64,000 bases of DNA, from contig NC_018020.1 in the NCBI RefSeq assembly GCF_000266885.1, positions 310,001 through 374,000 on the forward strand, written 5' to 3'. The notes under the pieces are model-generated. The model was not told where the DNA came from. It saw nothing but the letters and a program-made list of their open reading frames with translations, and did no database searches. A program made the position numbers and the translations under genes. Within the stretch, counting starts at the first letter, position 1. The number at the start of each line of letters is the position of its first letter. This stretch comes from Turneriella parva DSM 21527. Its GTDB lineage: Bacteria; Spirochaetota; Leptospiria; Turneriellales; Turneriellaceae. Below are positions 34,017 to 42,632 of this stretch, in pieces.

Positions 34017-34984
34017 TATTTGACGCGAAGCTCTGCCAAGCCTTTCTCTACAGATATTGTTGGCCGATAACCCAATTCGCGCCTCGCCTTGCTGTCATCG
34101 ATTGTCATTTCGTGCGCCACCGTACCATACTCCTGCCAAGACATCGGGGGCTTTATACGCCCCCTGGTGACCCGGCTGATAAATGTCGTCACATGCAATG
34201 CCAGCCGCACGAGCCAGCGCGGCACGCTGCCAGAGGGCGCGGTGACACCCTGGGTTGAGAGCAGTTCAGTCACAAAATTGCGAAACGAGACGGGTGCGCC
34301 GTCGGTGACAAAGTAGATCTCCCCTCCTTTTGCTTTTGCCAGGGCAGCCTCTACACCTGCCACGAGATTCGCGATGTGCGTCGTCGAAGTCAGATAGTGC
34401 CCACCGTCGATCCATTTGAGTTTTCCCGTGTTGGCGGCATCGATCAATTGCGGTAATGCGGTGGTATCATCGCGGCCCCAGACGAAACGCGGGCGAATGG
34501 CACAAACGGCAAGGTTACCCTTTGATTCACCCAGCGCTGCGATTTCGGCGAGCGCCTTTGTGCGTGAATAATTGCCCGCATGGCGGTCGGGTATCGGGTG
34601 CGATTCATTGACGCGAATGAGCGGGTTGCCATCGGCCAAAACCGCCTCGGTACTTATGTGAATTCCCAATTTGACTTTTGCCTCACGGGCAGCAGCAAAG
34701 ACGGTGCGGGTTCCCTCGACATTGATGCGCTCTTGTTCGGGTGTACCCTCGCCGTGGTTGGTGTCTGCGGCAGCATGAATGACCACCTGGCATCCCTTCA
34801 TCGCTTTGGCAAGGGCCGCATGATCGAGCACATCACCCAGCGCAGGTTTGGCCCCGAGCTGCCGAAGTTTCGCGGCTGAGGCTTCGCTGCGCGCCAGGGC
34901 GATAATGCTGTGCTTCTTTTTTCTTAGGCCTCGAATCAGGTTTCGCCCAACATAACCGCTGCCACCCGTAATAAAAATTTTCAT
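34016..34984 (-). CDS. NAD(P)-dependent epimerase/dehydratase (extended SDR)
   Basis: A 322-aa extended short-chain dehydrogenase. GGSGYVGRNL at residues 7-16 is the NAD-binding glycine motif, LGDVLD the adenine-binding turn, and YSRTKALAE holds the catalytic Tyr and Lys. The pattern with DGGHYLTSTTHIANLVAGVEAAL and the DGAPVSFRNFVTELL segment is like 3-beta-HSD/NSDHL-type sugar or sterol dehydrogenase homologues. Substrate unknown. It lies between gatA and hisS on the same strand (27 bp after gatA, 1-bp overlap with hisS). Confidence 0.85.
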   Translation of the reverse strand: MKIFITGGSGYVGRNLIRGLRKKKHSIIALARSEASAAKLRQLGAKPALGDVLDHAALAKAMKGCQVVIHAAADTNHGEGTPEQERINVEGTRTVFAAAREAKVKLGIHISTEAVLADGNPLIRVNESHPIPDRHAGNYSRTKALAEIAALGESKGNLAVCAIRPRFVWGRDDTTALPQLIDAANTGKLKWIDGGHYLTSTTHIANLVAGVEAALAKAKGGEIYFVTDGAPVSFRNFVTELLSTQGVTAPSGSVPRWLVRLALHVTTFISRVTRGRIKPPMSWQEYGTVAHEMTIDDSKARRELGYRPTISVEKGLAELRVK

Positions 34985-35011
34985 GCGCTATGAACCTAAA
35001 GTTTATTTTGT

Positions 35012-36445
35012 TTAGAGTACCGCTCGTTTCTGCGGAAACTCAGCCTCGATGGCGCGCCCGAGCGCAAAGAGCCGGTCTTCAGAAAAGTTCGGCCCCTGCA
35101 GCTGCATGCCAATCGGGAGGCTGAGAGCCCCGTCACCATCAGCCGGCCCGGGAACCGACAAAGCGGGTATGCCAGCGAGACTCGCGCCAACGGTCAGCAC
35201 GTCTGAGAGGTACATTTGTACGGGGTTTGAAGTTTTTTCACCGAGCTTAAACGCCGGCGACGGAGTGCACGGCATCAGAATCGCATCGACCTCAGAAAAT
35301 GCGTCGGCGTAGTCTTTCTGAATCAGCGCGCGCACAGCCTGTGCCTTTCCATAGAAAGCATCATAATATCCACTCGAAAGGGCGTAAGTGCCGAGCAAAA
35401 TACGGCGTTTCACTTCGGGGCCGAAACCTTCGGTGCGCGAACGCTCATAAACTTCGTTCAGATTCTTTGCGTTCGCGGCTCGGTGGCCATAACGAATGCC
35501 GTCGAAGCGCGACAGGTTCGCCGAAGCTTCGCTCGTTGCGGTCAGGTAATAAACAGGGATACCATATTTCTGGTTCACAAGCTGAACTTTTTTAACAGCC
35601 TTTACCTTGCCTTTGAGAAATGCCAGCGTCTTGTCGAACGATGCACGTACCTCGGGTGATAGTCCCTCGAGCATGCTCTCGTCGATGCCGAGTGTCACGT
35701 CACTGAGCGAGCCAGACCATTTCTGGTATGCAGAATCGGGCATCGAGGTCGAATCTTTCGGGTCGTGCCCTTTAATTGCATTGTGGATTATCTCCACATC
35801 GCTGACAGTGTGCGCGAGCGGGCCGATCTGGTCGAGGCTCGATGCGAAAGCAACCAGACCAAAACGGGAGACAGTGCCATAGGTGGGCTTAAGGCCCGCA
35901 AGACCGCAGAACGCCGCAGGTTGACGAATAGAACCGCCGGTATCTGAACCGAGCGCAACCGGCAAGAAGCCTGCCGCAACCGCAGCAGCCGAACCACCCG
36001 ACGAACCACCGGGTGCGCGCTCGGTATCGAAAGGGTTGCGCGTCATTTGAAACGCCGAATTTTCTGTCGACGAGCCCATCGCGAATTCGTCCATATTGAG
36101 GCGGCCCATTGTTACAAACCCGAGTGCCTGCAGCTTTTCGATCACAGTTGCCGAAAAAGGCGACACATAACCGTCGAGAATTTTCGAGGCACACTGCGTC
36201 ACCCGCCCGGCCGTCACTATATTGTCTTTCACGCCGATCGGTATACCGTCGTAAGGCGAGAGCGCTTTACCCTGCGCATGGCGCTCTGCCGACGCGGCCG
36301 CAGCCTTTTGCGCCAGATCGCGTTCAACCTCGATGAACGCGCGAATGGTGCCGTCATGTTTGTCGATGCGGGTCAGCGTATCGTTTAAGAGCTCAACGGG
36401 CGATATTTTACGCGAAACCAGATCGCGCGAGAGGTCAGACAGCAT
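35012..36445 (-). CDS. gatA: Glutamyl-tRNA(Gln) amidotransferase subunit A
   Basis: A 477-aa amidase-signature protein. The Ser-cisSer-Lys triad is present: Lys in VKDNIVTAG, Ser in GSDTGGSIRQPA and the GGSSGGSAAAVA loop. It hydrolyses glutamine and passes ammonia to GatB for conversion of Glu-tRNA(Gln) to Gln-tRNA(Gln). gatB and gatC are not in the window. The tRNA-Gln (UUG) at 6452 is its expected target. It starts with ATG 36445 and is followed 27 bp later by the epimerase gene. Confidence 0.96.
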   Translation of the reverse strand: MLSDLSRDLVSRKISPVELLNDTLTRIDKHDGTIRAFIEVERDLAQKAAAASAERHAQGKALSPYDGIPIGVKDNIVTAGRVTQCASKILDGYVSPFSATVIEKLQALGFVTMGRLNMDEFAMGSSTENSAFQMTRNPFDTERAPGGSSGGSAAAVAAGFLPVALGSDTGGSIRQPAAFCGLAGLKPTYGTVSRFGLVAFASSLDQIGPLAHTVSDVEIIHNAIKGHDPKDSTSMPDSAYQKWSGSLSDVTLGIDESMLEGLSPEVRASFDKTLAFLKGKVKAVKKVQLVNQKYGIPVYYLTATSEASANLSRFDGIRYGHRAANAKNLNEVYERSRTEGFGPEVKRRILLGTYALSSGYYDAFYGKAQAVRALIQKDYADAFSEVDAILMPCTPSPAFKLGEKTSNPVQMYLSDVLTVGASLAGIPALSVPGPADGDGALSLPIGMQLQGPNFSEDRLFALGRAIEAEFPQKRAVL

Positions 36446-36487
36446 AAGAACGAGTCTTACGAATTAAGACCCACCGTAAAGCATTGG

Positions 36488-36516
36488 GCCGGTTGATGAG
36501 GCGATCATCAACCGGC
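36488..36516 (-). terminator. 12-bp hairpin at the end of the PilZ gene
   Basis: Arms 36488-36499 and 36505-36516 (GCCGGTTGATGA and its complement) with loop GGCGA. The hairpin spans the PilZ gene stop at 36508 and lies before gatA, so it could end the PilZ transcript. No long T tract follows. Confidence 0.6.
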
Positions 36517-36933
36517 TTCGAATTCAAAGCCTGCATTCACGAGCTTGCCGTCGAGTTCTTTTACCCAGCGAATCGACGCCTTGAGCACGCGTTCGGGTTC
36601 AATCTGAATGATACAGGTGTTGCCGACGATCAGGTTTGCGGTCAGCGGGTTAGCGCGCATAAACACGAGCGAGCAGCCGCCCGCCGACTGGTCGACGAGC
36701 AGGGCATTCAGCTGCGGCACGAAAATGCTGCCGGGCAGTTGCAAAAAGCTGATATCGAATGAAAAGCCGATAAATGTCAGCCGGGTCACGAGTTTACGCG
36801 CCTCATACCGCCTGTCGCTGATAACCCTGCGCGCGTCTTTAGCGGTCTTGACCTTCGTTGCCCTGTTGCGCTTGCCAGAGCCTGGAGCGGCTTTTTTTGT
36901 CTTTGTAGATTTCTTAGCGGTAGACTTGGCCAT
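36508..36933 (-). CDS. PilZ-domain protein
   Basis: Start at ATG 36933, giving 141 residues. A Lys/Ala/Thr-rich basic N-terminus (about 1-35, STAKKSTKTKKAAPGSGKRNR) is followed by DRRYEARKLVTRL, in the place of the PilZ RxxxR motif, and a beta-barrel with LLVDQSAGGCSLVF (the DxSxxG motif) and GFEF at the end. PilZ domains bind c-di-GMP. The RxxxR looks weak (RRYEAR), so binding is uncertain. The gene ends in a hairpin and is downstream of a lipoprotein gene on the same strand. Confidence 0.75.
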   Translation of the reverse strand: MAKSTAKKSTKTKKAAPGSGKRNRATKVKTAKDARRVISDRRYEARKLVTRLTFIGFSFDISFLQLPGSIFVPQLNALLVDQSAGGCSLVFMRANPLTANLIVGNTCIIQIEPERVLKASIRWVKELDGKLVNAGFEFEAG

Positions 36934-36990
36934 GCAGAAGCAAGCCACAGCAGCGGCGGTGGCTGTCAATTCGGTCTGCAAAAGCAAACA

Positions 36991-37416
36991 TTAACGCCCG
37001 CTTTCGCGCACGAGCTTACCCCTGAAGGTAATCTTGCTGCAACCGGGAAAAAACGGCAATACAGCCGGGGCAATCACATAGGCGAAATTATTCATATCGC
37101 AGCCTTCGTTCTCGATCTCAAAGTTCACGACGCCGTGCGCCCCACGCGTCGCAATCACCTGATTGAAATCGGCTACCTGCTTCTTCGTATCGCCGATCGG
37201 CACAAAACTGTACACCAGCGACCAATAGCGCCTCGTCACTTCAATATCGCCGATAATGTCAACGCCCGCACCGTTCGCTTTAATCTTACCGTCAGAGCCA
37301 TAGATCTGCGGCGACATCGACACGGCATATTGCATGTCGTTCAGAGAAACGGTATGCCGGCTGCCCGCGCAGTGCAGCACGAGTAAAATGAGGATTACCC
37401 AAGACACGTTTCTCAT
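36991..37416 (-). CDS. Predicted lipoprotein, bacterial TRAB/YbjQ-like length, unknown function
   Basis: A 141-aa protein. MRNVSWVILILLVLHCAGSR is a lipoprotein signal with Cys16. The mature domain (GVDIIGDIEVTRRYWSLVYSFVPIGDTKKQVADFNQVIATRGAHGVVNFEIENE) has the strand-helix-strand order of small periplasmic proteins of unknown role. The title likeness to YbjQ is only by general pattern and should not be relied on. It overlaps the next upstream gene by 4 bp (ATGA), forming an operon with 37413 and 37919. Confidence 0.65.
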   Translation of the reverse strand: MRNVSWVILILLVLHCAGSRHTVSLNDMQYAVSMSPQIYGSDGKIKANGAGVDIIGDIEVTRRYWSLVYSFVPIGDTKKQVADFNQVIATRGAHGVVNFEIENEGCDMNNFAYVIAPAVLPFFPGCSKITFRGKLVRESGR

Positions 37417-37925
37417 CGGCGTTTGCGACCTGCACGCTTTTCTTTCTTGAGGCGGCCTGGCTTTGGCCGATCACCCCGAACTGCTTTTGAAGGATTGACT
37501 GTCACGGGTGTCAGATAATAAGAACGCTCAGGGTCGCGCGTGAGCTTTGAGCCCGTATAGCCCGATACGCGAATCCAGTCTTTGTCGAGATAGAATAAGA
37601 CACCCATAAAAACGTAGCTGCCGAATTTGACTTCGCTGATGCGGCAGTCACGCGCGCCGAGCAGAGTGGCGGCGGCGAGCCTGTGGTCGAGCTTGTGCTG
37701 CTGGTGAATGTACCAGTCGAATGAGTTTGCCGTCGGCGTGTCGAGAATTTCAATCTCTGTCGAGAAATCAAACTTGCGTGCCGCGTCGACGGGCACCCTC
37801 TCACCGCCGATCTGCCGAATTTCACCCACCATAATCGGGTGGTTCGTGGTCTGCGGCTTCATGACAAAGGGCCGGCCACATTGCAGTGCGGCGAGCAGCG
37901 CGAAACCGGTAAAAATCCTCACCAT
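37413..37925 (-). CDS. Predicted lipoprotein of unknown function
   Basis: A 170-aa protein with a lipoprotein signal (MVRIFTGFALLAALQCGRP, Cys16), a short central domain (EIRQIGGERVPVDAARKFDFSTEIEILDTPTANSFDWYIHQQHKLD, then VKFGSYVFMGVLFYLDKDWIRVSGYTG) and a strongly basic tail (KPGRLKKEKRAGRKRR) that might bind DNA, LPS or another acid partner. Its start overlaps the upstream surface protein stop by 7 bp, and its stop overlaps the downstream gene. No family recognised. Confidence 0.65.
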   Translation of the reverse strand: MVRIFTGFALLAALQCGRPFVMKPQTTNHPIMVGEIRQIGGERVPVDAARKFDFSTEIEILDTPTANSFDWYIHQQHKLDHRLAAATLLGARDCRISEVKFGSYVFMGVLFYLDKDWIRVSGYTGSKLTRDPERSYYLTPVTVNPSKAVRGDRPKPGRLKKEKRAGRKRR

Positions 37926-38992
37926 GAAAAACGCGCCCCCAGGGTAACGCCATAGGTCGAATCGCTGGTCATATGAGCGAGAGTGAAAAGCCGCATTTTC
38001 CAGATATTGAACTGCGGCCCGGCAAACATGCGAAAACCCACGCCGCTAACCTTGCCGGTTTCTGTTGTGTTGAAGCGCGCATAGTCGCCCGCCGTCGATG
38101 TGCCATCGACCTTTACCGCGCCCGAGACGTTCGCGGCAAGTTCGGCATTTGTCAGCACGTGAAAATCAGCAGCCGCGCCAACGACGAGCGACAAGAAATA
38201 GAGCAATGATACGTTCGTCGACACTTCAAGCGGAATCACGTGCGTCGTGTACGCGAGACTCAGCGAGCCCGTCGGCTCGTAGACGATGTTCTTGCCGTTG
38301 CTCGTGAAGTTGATCGTCGCGAGTTTTTCGGTACTCTCTACTTTAAACTTTGTTGTGGAGTACGTGTAGCCGAGCCCGATATCCAAGCCACCCCAGGTCA
38401 CGAGCGCAAACGGCACTTTGCGGGGTTGCAGCAACTTATATTGTAGGTAGAGACTGCCCGAAAGCGCGTCGATGCTGTAAGACTGGTAGCTGACTGAAGG
38501 CAGCAAAAAGAATGAAGCGTAGATATTCAGGTTCTTCGGATCAAACCAACCCCTTTTTCGAAGAGTCGTTGTCTTTAGGCTGATGCCGAGCGTCGCCGTC
38601 GCCGAAAACCCTGTGCCCACATCGGGCACCGTCTGCGCGCTGAGGCGTTTGCCCAGGGCTTCAAGGTCACCATAGCCCGTCGGCACAGAAATGTTGCTCA
38701 CGGCGAGCGTGGTCGCGGCACCGAATGAAAAAACCTGCATGTTCGAGCCATAATCGGCAACCCGGCCCTGCGCCGCGACAGCGTATGCGCGCGCCATATA
38801 CCCTAACACCGAAGAGAGGTTGCCGGTTTGAAATTTTGAATTGATCTGCGAACAGACCTCGTTTTCGATTTCTGTCTGAAAAGGCGCACCTGAGGTCGCG
38901 CTGACGGTCACGGGGCCGCAGACAGTCTCGGCCTTAAGCTCTGCCGACGCGAACGCAGAGAGCAACAAGAACCCAAGGGAAACCCGCCGCAT
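37919..38992 (-). CDS. Lsa36-like surface/outer-membrane protein
   Basis: A 357-aa protein with a cleavable signal peptide (MRRVSLGFLLLSAFASAELKAE). The mature start has a Cys pair (VCGPV, EVCSQINSKF), then GNLSSVLGYMARAYAVAAQGRVADYGSNMQVFSFGAATTLAV, a segment similar to the Leptospira Lsa36 surface protein family as I remember it. The C-terminal two thirds alternates polar and hydrophobic residues and ends in GARFSW with a terminal aromatic, as beta-barrels do. It is first gene of a three-gene minus-strand operon. Extracellular-matrix binding is known for Lsa proteins; here it is only a suggestion. Confidence 0.7.
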   Translation of the reverse strand: MRRVSLGFLLLSAFASAELKAETVCGPVTVSATSGAPFQTEIENEVCSQINSKFQTGNLSSVLGYMARAYAVAAQGRVADYGSNMQVFSFGAATTLAVSNISVPTGYGDLEALGKRLSAQTVPDVGTGFSATATLGISLKTTTLRKRGWFDPKNLNIYASFFLLPSVSYQSYSIDALSGSLYLQYKLLQPRKVPFALVTWGGLDIGLGYTYSTTKFKVESTEKLATINFTSNGKNIVYEPTGSLSLAYTTHVIPLEVSTNVSLLYFLSLVVGAAADFHVLTNAELAANVSGAVKVDGTSTAGDYARFNTTETGKVSGVGFRMFAGPQFNIWKMRLFTLAHMTSDSTYGVTLGARFSW

Positions 38993-39020
38993 ACTCTACA
39001 TTATCGGCGCCAGCTACTGC

Positions 39021-39058
39021 GTAAATAAGGAAGTGGCGAACGCCACTTCCTTATTTAC
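39021..39058 (-). terminator. Perfect 18-bp hairpin after mdh
   Basis: Arms 39021-39038 and 39041-39058 are exact complements with a two-base spacer (AA). The stem includes TAAATAAGGAAGTGGCG, and starts 3 bp after the mdh stop. On the minus strand the 3' arm ends in TTATTTAC, an A/T-rich tail. A strong terminator for mdh that also separates it from the surface-protein operon start at 38992. Confidence 0.82.
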
Positions 39059-39060
39059 TT

Positions 39061-40044
<984 letters not shown>

Positions 40045-40080
40045 TCAACCATCGGGCAATTTTGAGCCCGCAGGCCAACT

Positions 40081-40278
40081 AGGCGGAAACTTGCGAAGCC
40101 TAATACACACCGCGCAATTTCTTGGCGTTGCGAATTGCGATGCCGCCAAGAGCGACAAATCAGCGCAAATTCGGGCGGCTTTGCGCCCCTAGCATAGCGG
40201 ATCGTTTCGATTCGCGGAGGAATTTGCGCTGATTAGCAATTCGCAAGGGCAAGATAATGCGCATCAGCGAGTTTCCGC
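40081..40278. repeat. Large nested palindrome at the 3' end of the LTA-synthase gene
   Basis: Outer arms AGGCGGAAACT (40081) and AGTTTCCGCCT (about 40268-40278), the right arm encoding the last residues of the 40264 gene. Inside, TTGCGAATTGC pairs with GCAATTCGCAA, and AATCAGCGCAAATT with AATTTGCGCTGATT. Two hairpins fill the centre (GGGCGGCTTTGCGCCC; GCGGATCGTTTCGATTCGC). The whole forms a cruciform of about 200 bp between the 40264 gene and the mdh start. No coding frame is apparent. Confidence 0.8.
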
Positions 40279-42153
40279 CTGGTTAGCAGGGGCTATGCGG
40301 TTTTTTGCGATGGCATAGCCCATGACGCCGAGGTAGTCTTTAAGAGCCTGCAGCTTTGCCGCGGCGAGCGGTGCAGGCTGCAGCAGGTTTTGCCACGCCG
40401 CGTCTTGGCTCATGTTGTAGTGACCGCTATAACCCTCAGTGTCGAATAAAACGCTCAGCAGCGCACCGTTTTTTTCGGTGATGAATCCCCCCGCGTGTTC
40501 AATGTCAATAAAGGCAAAACGTTCACCTTTAGCTGTCAGCGATTTACCCATCGCGGCGTGCAGGGTTGGTAACTGTAAAAGCGACACGAGCGTCGGTAGC
40601 ACGTCGAGTTCAGACGCGACACGCGCGTCACGCCGCGGGGTCACGAAGCCGGGTGAATAGATCAGCAACGGTATATGGTACGAATCGCGCCCCTGCGCTT
40701 CGTCGAACGCATGGTCGGCCATAAGCACAAAGACGGTTTCACGAAACCATATTTTTTTCTCGGCAGCGGTGAAAAATTCCCGCAACGTCTGGTCACTGTA
40801 ACGCAGCGCATTGTAATATTTCGCGCGCGGTATGGTCTCGTTATACCAGGCATTGCCCGCAGGCAGAGTAAAAGGCGGGTGAGGATGCAGAGTGTACATG
40901 ACAGAAACGAATGGTTTGGGTGCGGCGTCGATATCGCTGAGCACGCGGCTGAACGCGACGTGGTCATAGACGCCCCAGACACCGTCGTGCGGCGCGTCTG
41001 CAGCGAAACTTTCGCGTGTGACAATGTTTTCAAAACCGGCAAGCCGGGCGAACGCATTGAATCCCATTGAACCGGCGCTGGCTGCATAGGTGAAAGAGGT
41101 CGAATAGCCGGCAGATTTGAATACCGAGCCCATGCCGCGCTGAAAATTCTGCTCGAAGGGCGACGTTATGTACAGCGAACCAAAAAGCGTCGGTATGCTG
41201 CTGATTGCCGATGGCAGCGAAGCAATCGAACGTCGACCCGTCGCATAGGCATTCGTGAAAAACCAGCCCCTCGCTGCGAGCGAATCGAAGAAAGGTGTCG
41301 CCCCTGTCTTGTCACCAAAAACCCCGAGCCGTTTTGCCGACCACGATTCGAGAATAATAAAGACGACGTTCTTTTTGATGGCAGGTGAACCTTGCTGAAC
41401 TCGCAAAAAAGGTAGGGCGTCGCTGATGAAACGCTCGTTATCACCGGCGATAATGCTGCGCGCACGCGCCACACTCTCGCCGTCAGATATCACGGGAAAG
41501 CTGCTGCGGTTAAACATCGAGTAAAACGAGGTGTAAATACCGTTTAGCGCAAAATCGCCGTGCGCCTGCGAAAGGTGCACGAACGCATCGGCAGGCCGAA
41601 CAGGCCTACCCTGCAAACCGCCGCGCGTAAATAACAGGGAAAGAAAAGCAAAAGCAGCCACCACGGCCGCCTGCCTGAAATGCCGGCCACCACCCGACGC
41701 CGAAGGCAATTGCTTTTCGCTGCGCACCAGCACACGCCAACCAAAGAAGAATGCGACGCCCGCAACGAGGTAGATCAGGGGAACATACGTGTAATCTTTC
41801 AGCGCCATCAGCGAGACATCGAAGAAATTCTGGTAATAGAGCAACAGCTCAACAGTCGAGTGTTTGCCTGCCTGGCGATAATAGGCGAGATCGCCGACGA
41901 CAATCGTGAGGCCGTAGTACGTGATAAATCCGCAAACCCAAAGCGCGATTTTGCGTACCCGGCCGCCGCTGGGCGACAAGATGTACACAAGCCCCGGTAA
42001 GAAGAGCGCGGGCGCGACGGTGGCCAGAGTAAAGCGCAGCGCCACGAGCCACGCAATTGGCGGGGCCGCGGTCGTCAGAAACAGAATGTGAAAAATGCAG
42101 TGCGAGAGCACCAGCATTGCGGCAAAGATCAGATAGGCATAGAGCAGACGCAA
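40264..42153 (-). CDS. LTA-synthase-like membrane sulfatase (phosphoglycerol transferase family)
   Basis: A 629-aa protein with about five N-terminal membrane helices (1-185) and an extracytoplasmic alkaline phosphatase/sulfatase domain. Metal and nucleophile landmarks: KKNVVFIILESWSAKRLG, then YATGRRSIASLPSAI (nucleophile position), VSVMYTLHPHPPF, and LMADHAFDEAQGRDSYHIPLLIYSP. Spirochaetes lack lipoteichoic acid, so a role in transferring phosphoglycerol or phosphoethanolamine to a periplasmic glycan or lipid is more likely; that is inference. Start codon TTG 42153. The 3' end lies in the outer arm of the large palindrome. Confidence 0.88.
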   Translation of the reverse strand: MRLLYAYLIFAAMLVLSHCIFHILFLTTAAPPIAWLVALRFTLATVAPALFLPGLVYILSPSGGRVRKIALWVCGFITYYGLTIVVGDLAYYRQAGKHSTVELLLYYQNFFDVSLMALKDYTYVPLIYLVAGVAFFFGWRVLVRSEKQLPSASGGGRHFRQAAVVAAFAFLSLLFTRGGLQGRPVRPADAFVHLSQAHGDFALNGIYTSFYSMFNRSSFPVISDGESVARARSIIAGDNERFISDALPFLRVQQGSPAIKKNVVFIILESWSAKRLGVFGDKTGATPFFDSLAARGWFFTNAYATGRRSIASLPSAISSIPTLFGSLYITSPFEQNFQRGMGSVFKSAGYSTSFTYAASAGSMGFNAFARLAGFENIVTRESFAADAPHDGVWGVYDHVAFSRVLSDIDAAPKPFVSVMYTLHPHPPFTLPAGNAWYNETIPRAKYYNALRYSDQTLREFFTAAEKKIWFRETVFVLMADHAFDEAQGRDSYHIPLLIYSPGFVTPRRDARVASELDVLPTLVSLLQLPTLHAAMGKSLTAKGERFAFIDIEHAGGFITEKNGALLSVLFDTEGYSGHYNMSQDAAWQNLLQPAPLAAAKLQALKDYLGVMGYAIAKNRIAPANQAETR

Positions 42154-42197
42154 ATTAAGATAAGTCGACCGGGCTTCGACGGCAGCCGGTCAAGAAT

Positions 42198-42284
42198 TTA
42201 CCGGTAGACCAAGCCGAGGGGCGTCAATGGCCCCTGGCAGATTGCGAGGCCAATACTCAATGCAACGAGGAGCCGCTCGTTCAC
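42198..42284 (-). CDS. Possible 28-aa peptide coupled to the small membrane protein
   Basis: A GTG at 42284 overlaps the TGA of the upstream small gene as GTGA and opens a 28-codon frame (MNERLLVALSIGLAICQG, PLTPLGLVYR) with one hydrophobic helix. Overlap and hydrophobicity suggest it may be translated, but no equivalent follows the related small gene at 51138, so it may be chance. Confidence 0.3.
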   Translation of the reverse strand: MNERLLVALSIGLAICQGPLTPLGLVYR

Positions 42285-42391
42285 TTGGGAATTTGTTTAC
42301 GAACTTCACGTGCGACCATCTTCGAGAGACCAACAGCAAATAAGTACGCAGCAAAGGCAAATGTTACTGCAGTTGCGATAATCATGAGCAT
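42281..42391 (-). CDS. Small one-helix membrane protein, paralogue of the 51138 gene
   Basis: A 36-aa protein: a short start, a hydrophobic helix (MIIATAVTFAFAAYLFAVGLSKM) and a basic tail (REVRKQIPK). The GLSKM segment directly after the helix is identical to that in the 37-aa protein at 51138-51251, and both genes lie immediately downstream of a giant repeat lipoprotein gene on the same strand. The conserved position, length and motif argue that they are real genes and work with the giants or in the membrane near them. ATG 42385 is an alternative start. Confidence 0.65.
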   Translation of the reverse strand: MLMIIATAVTFAFAAYLFAVGLSKMVAREVRKQIPK

Positions 42392-42497
42392 GCCATAACC
42401 AGAACTTAAGCAAGGCCGTTCGCTTCGTCAAGAAATTAGCAATGCTTTGATCACCAATACACAGAGTAATGACCATTCGGTAATATCAGCCGCGGAG

Positions 42498-42620
42498 GAC
42501 ACAGAGCCGCACGGAGGAAAGATAGCACTAATTAAGTCATTCCCGCGCAAGCGGGAATTTAGGCTGATGTCGTCATGGGCGTGGATGCCCGCCTGCGCGG
42601 GCATGACCGTGTGGGCTCTT
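42498..42620. repeat. Palindromic repeat with two GC-rich hairpins
   Basis: Downstream of the giant lipoprotein gene at 42633. GTCATTCCCGCG, AAGCGGGAAT form one hairpin at about 42536-42558, and GTCATG with GCCCGC, GCGGGC, CATGAC forms a second at about 42572-42607. Flanks AGAGCC.GCACGG and CCGTGTGGGCTCT pair imperfectly around both. It has the look of a widely known intergenic repeat type, different from the families at 56-59 kb. Confidence 0.7.
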
Positions 42621-42632
42621 GGTCCGTTCCCT

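Noticed and set aside
42498-42620. Third GIY-YIG/RAYT-type unit
   Set aside because: The hairpins here belong to another repeat type and no nuclease or Y1 transposase gene adjoins them.
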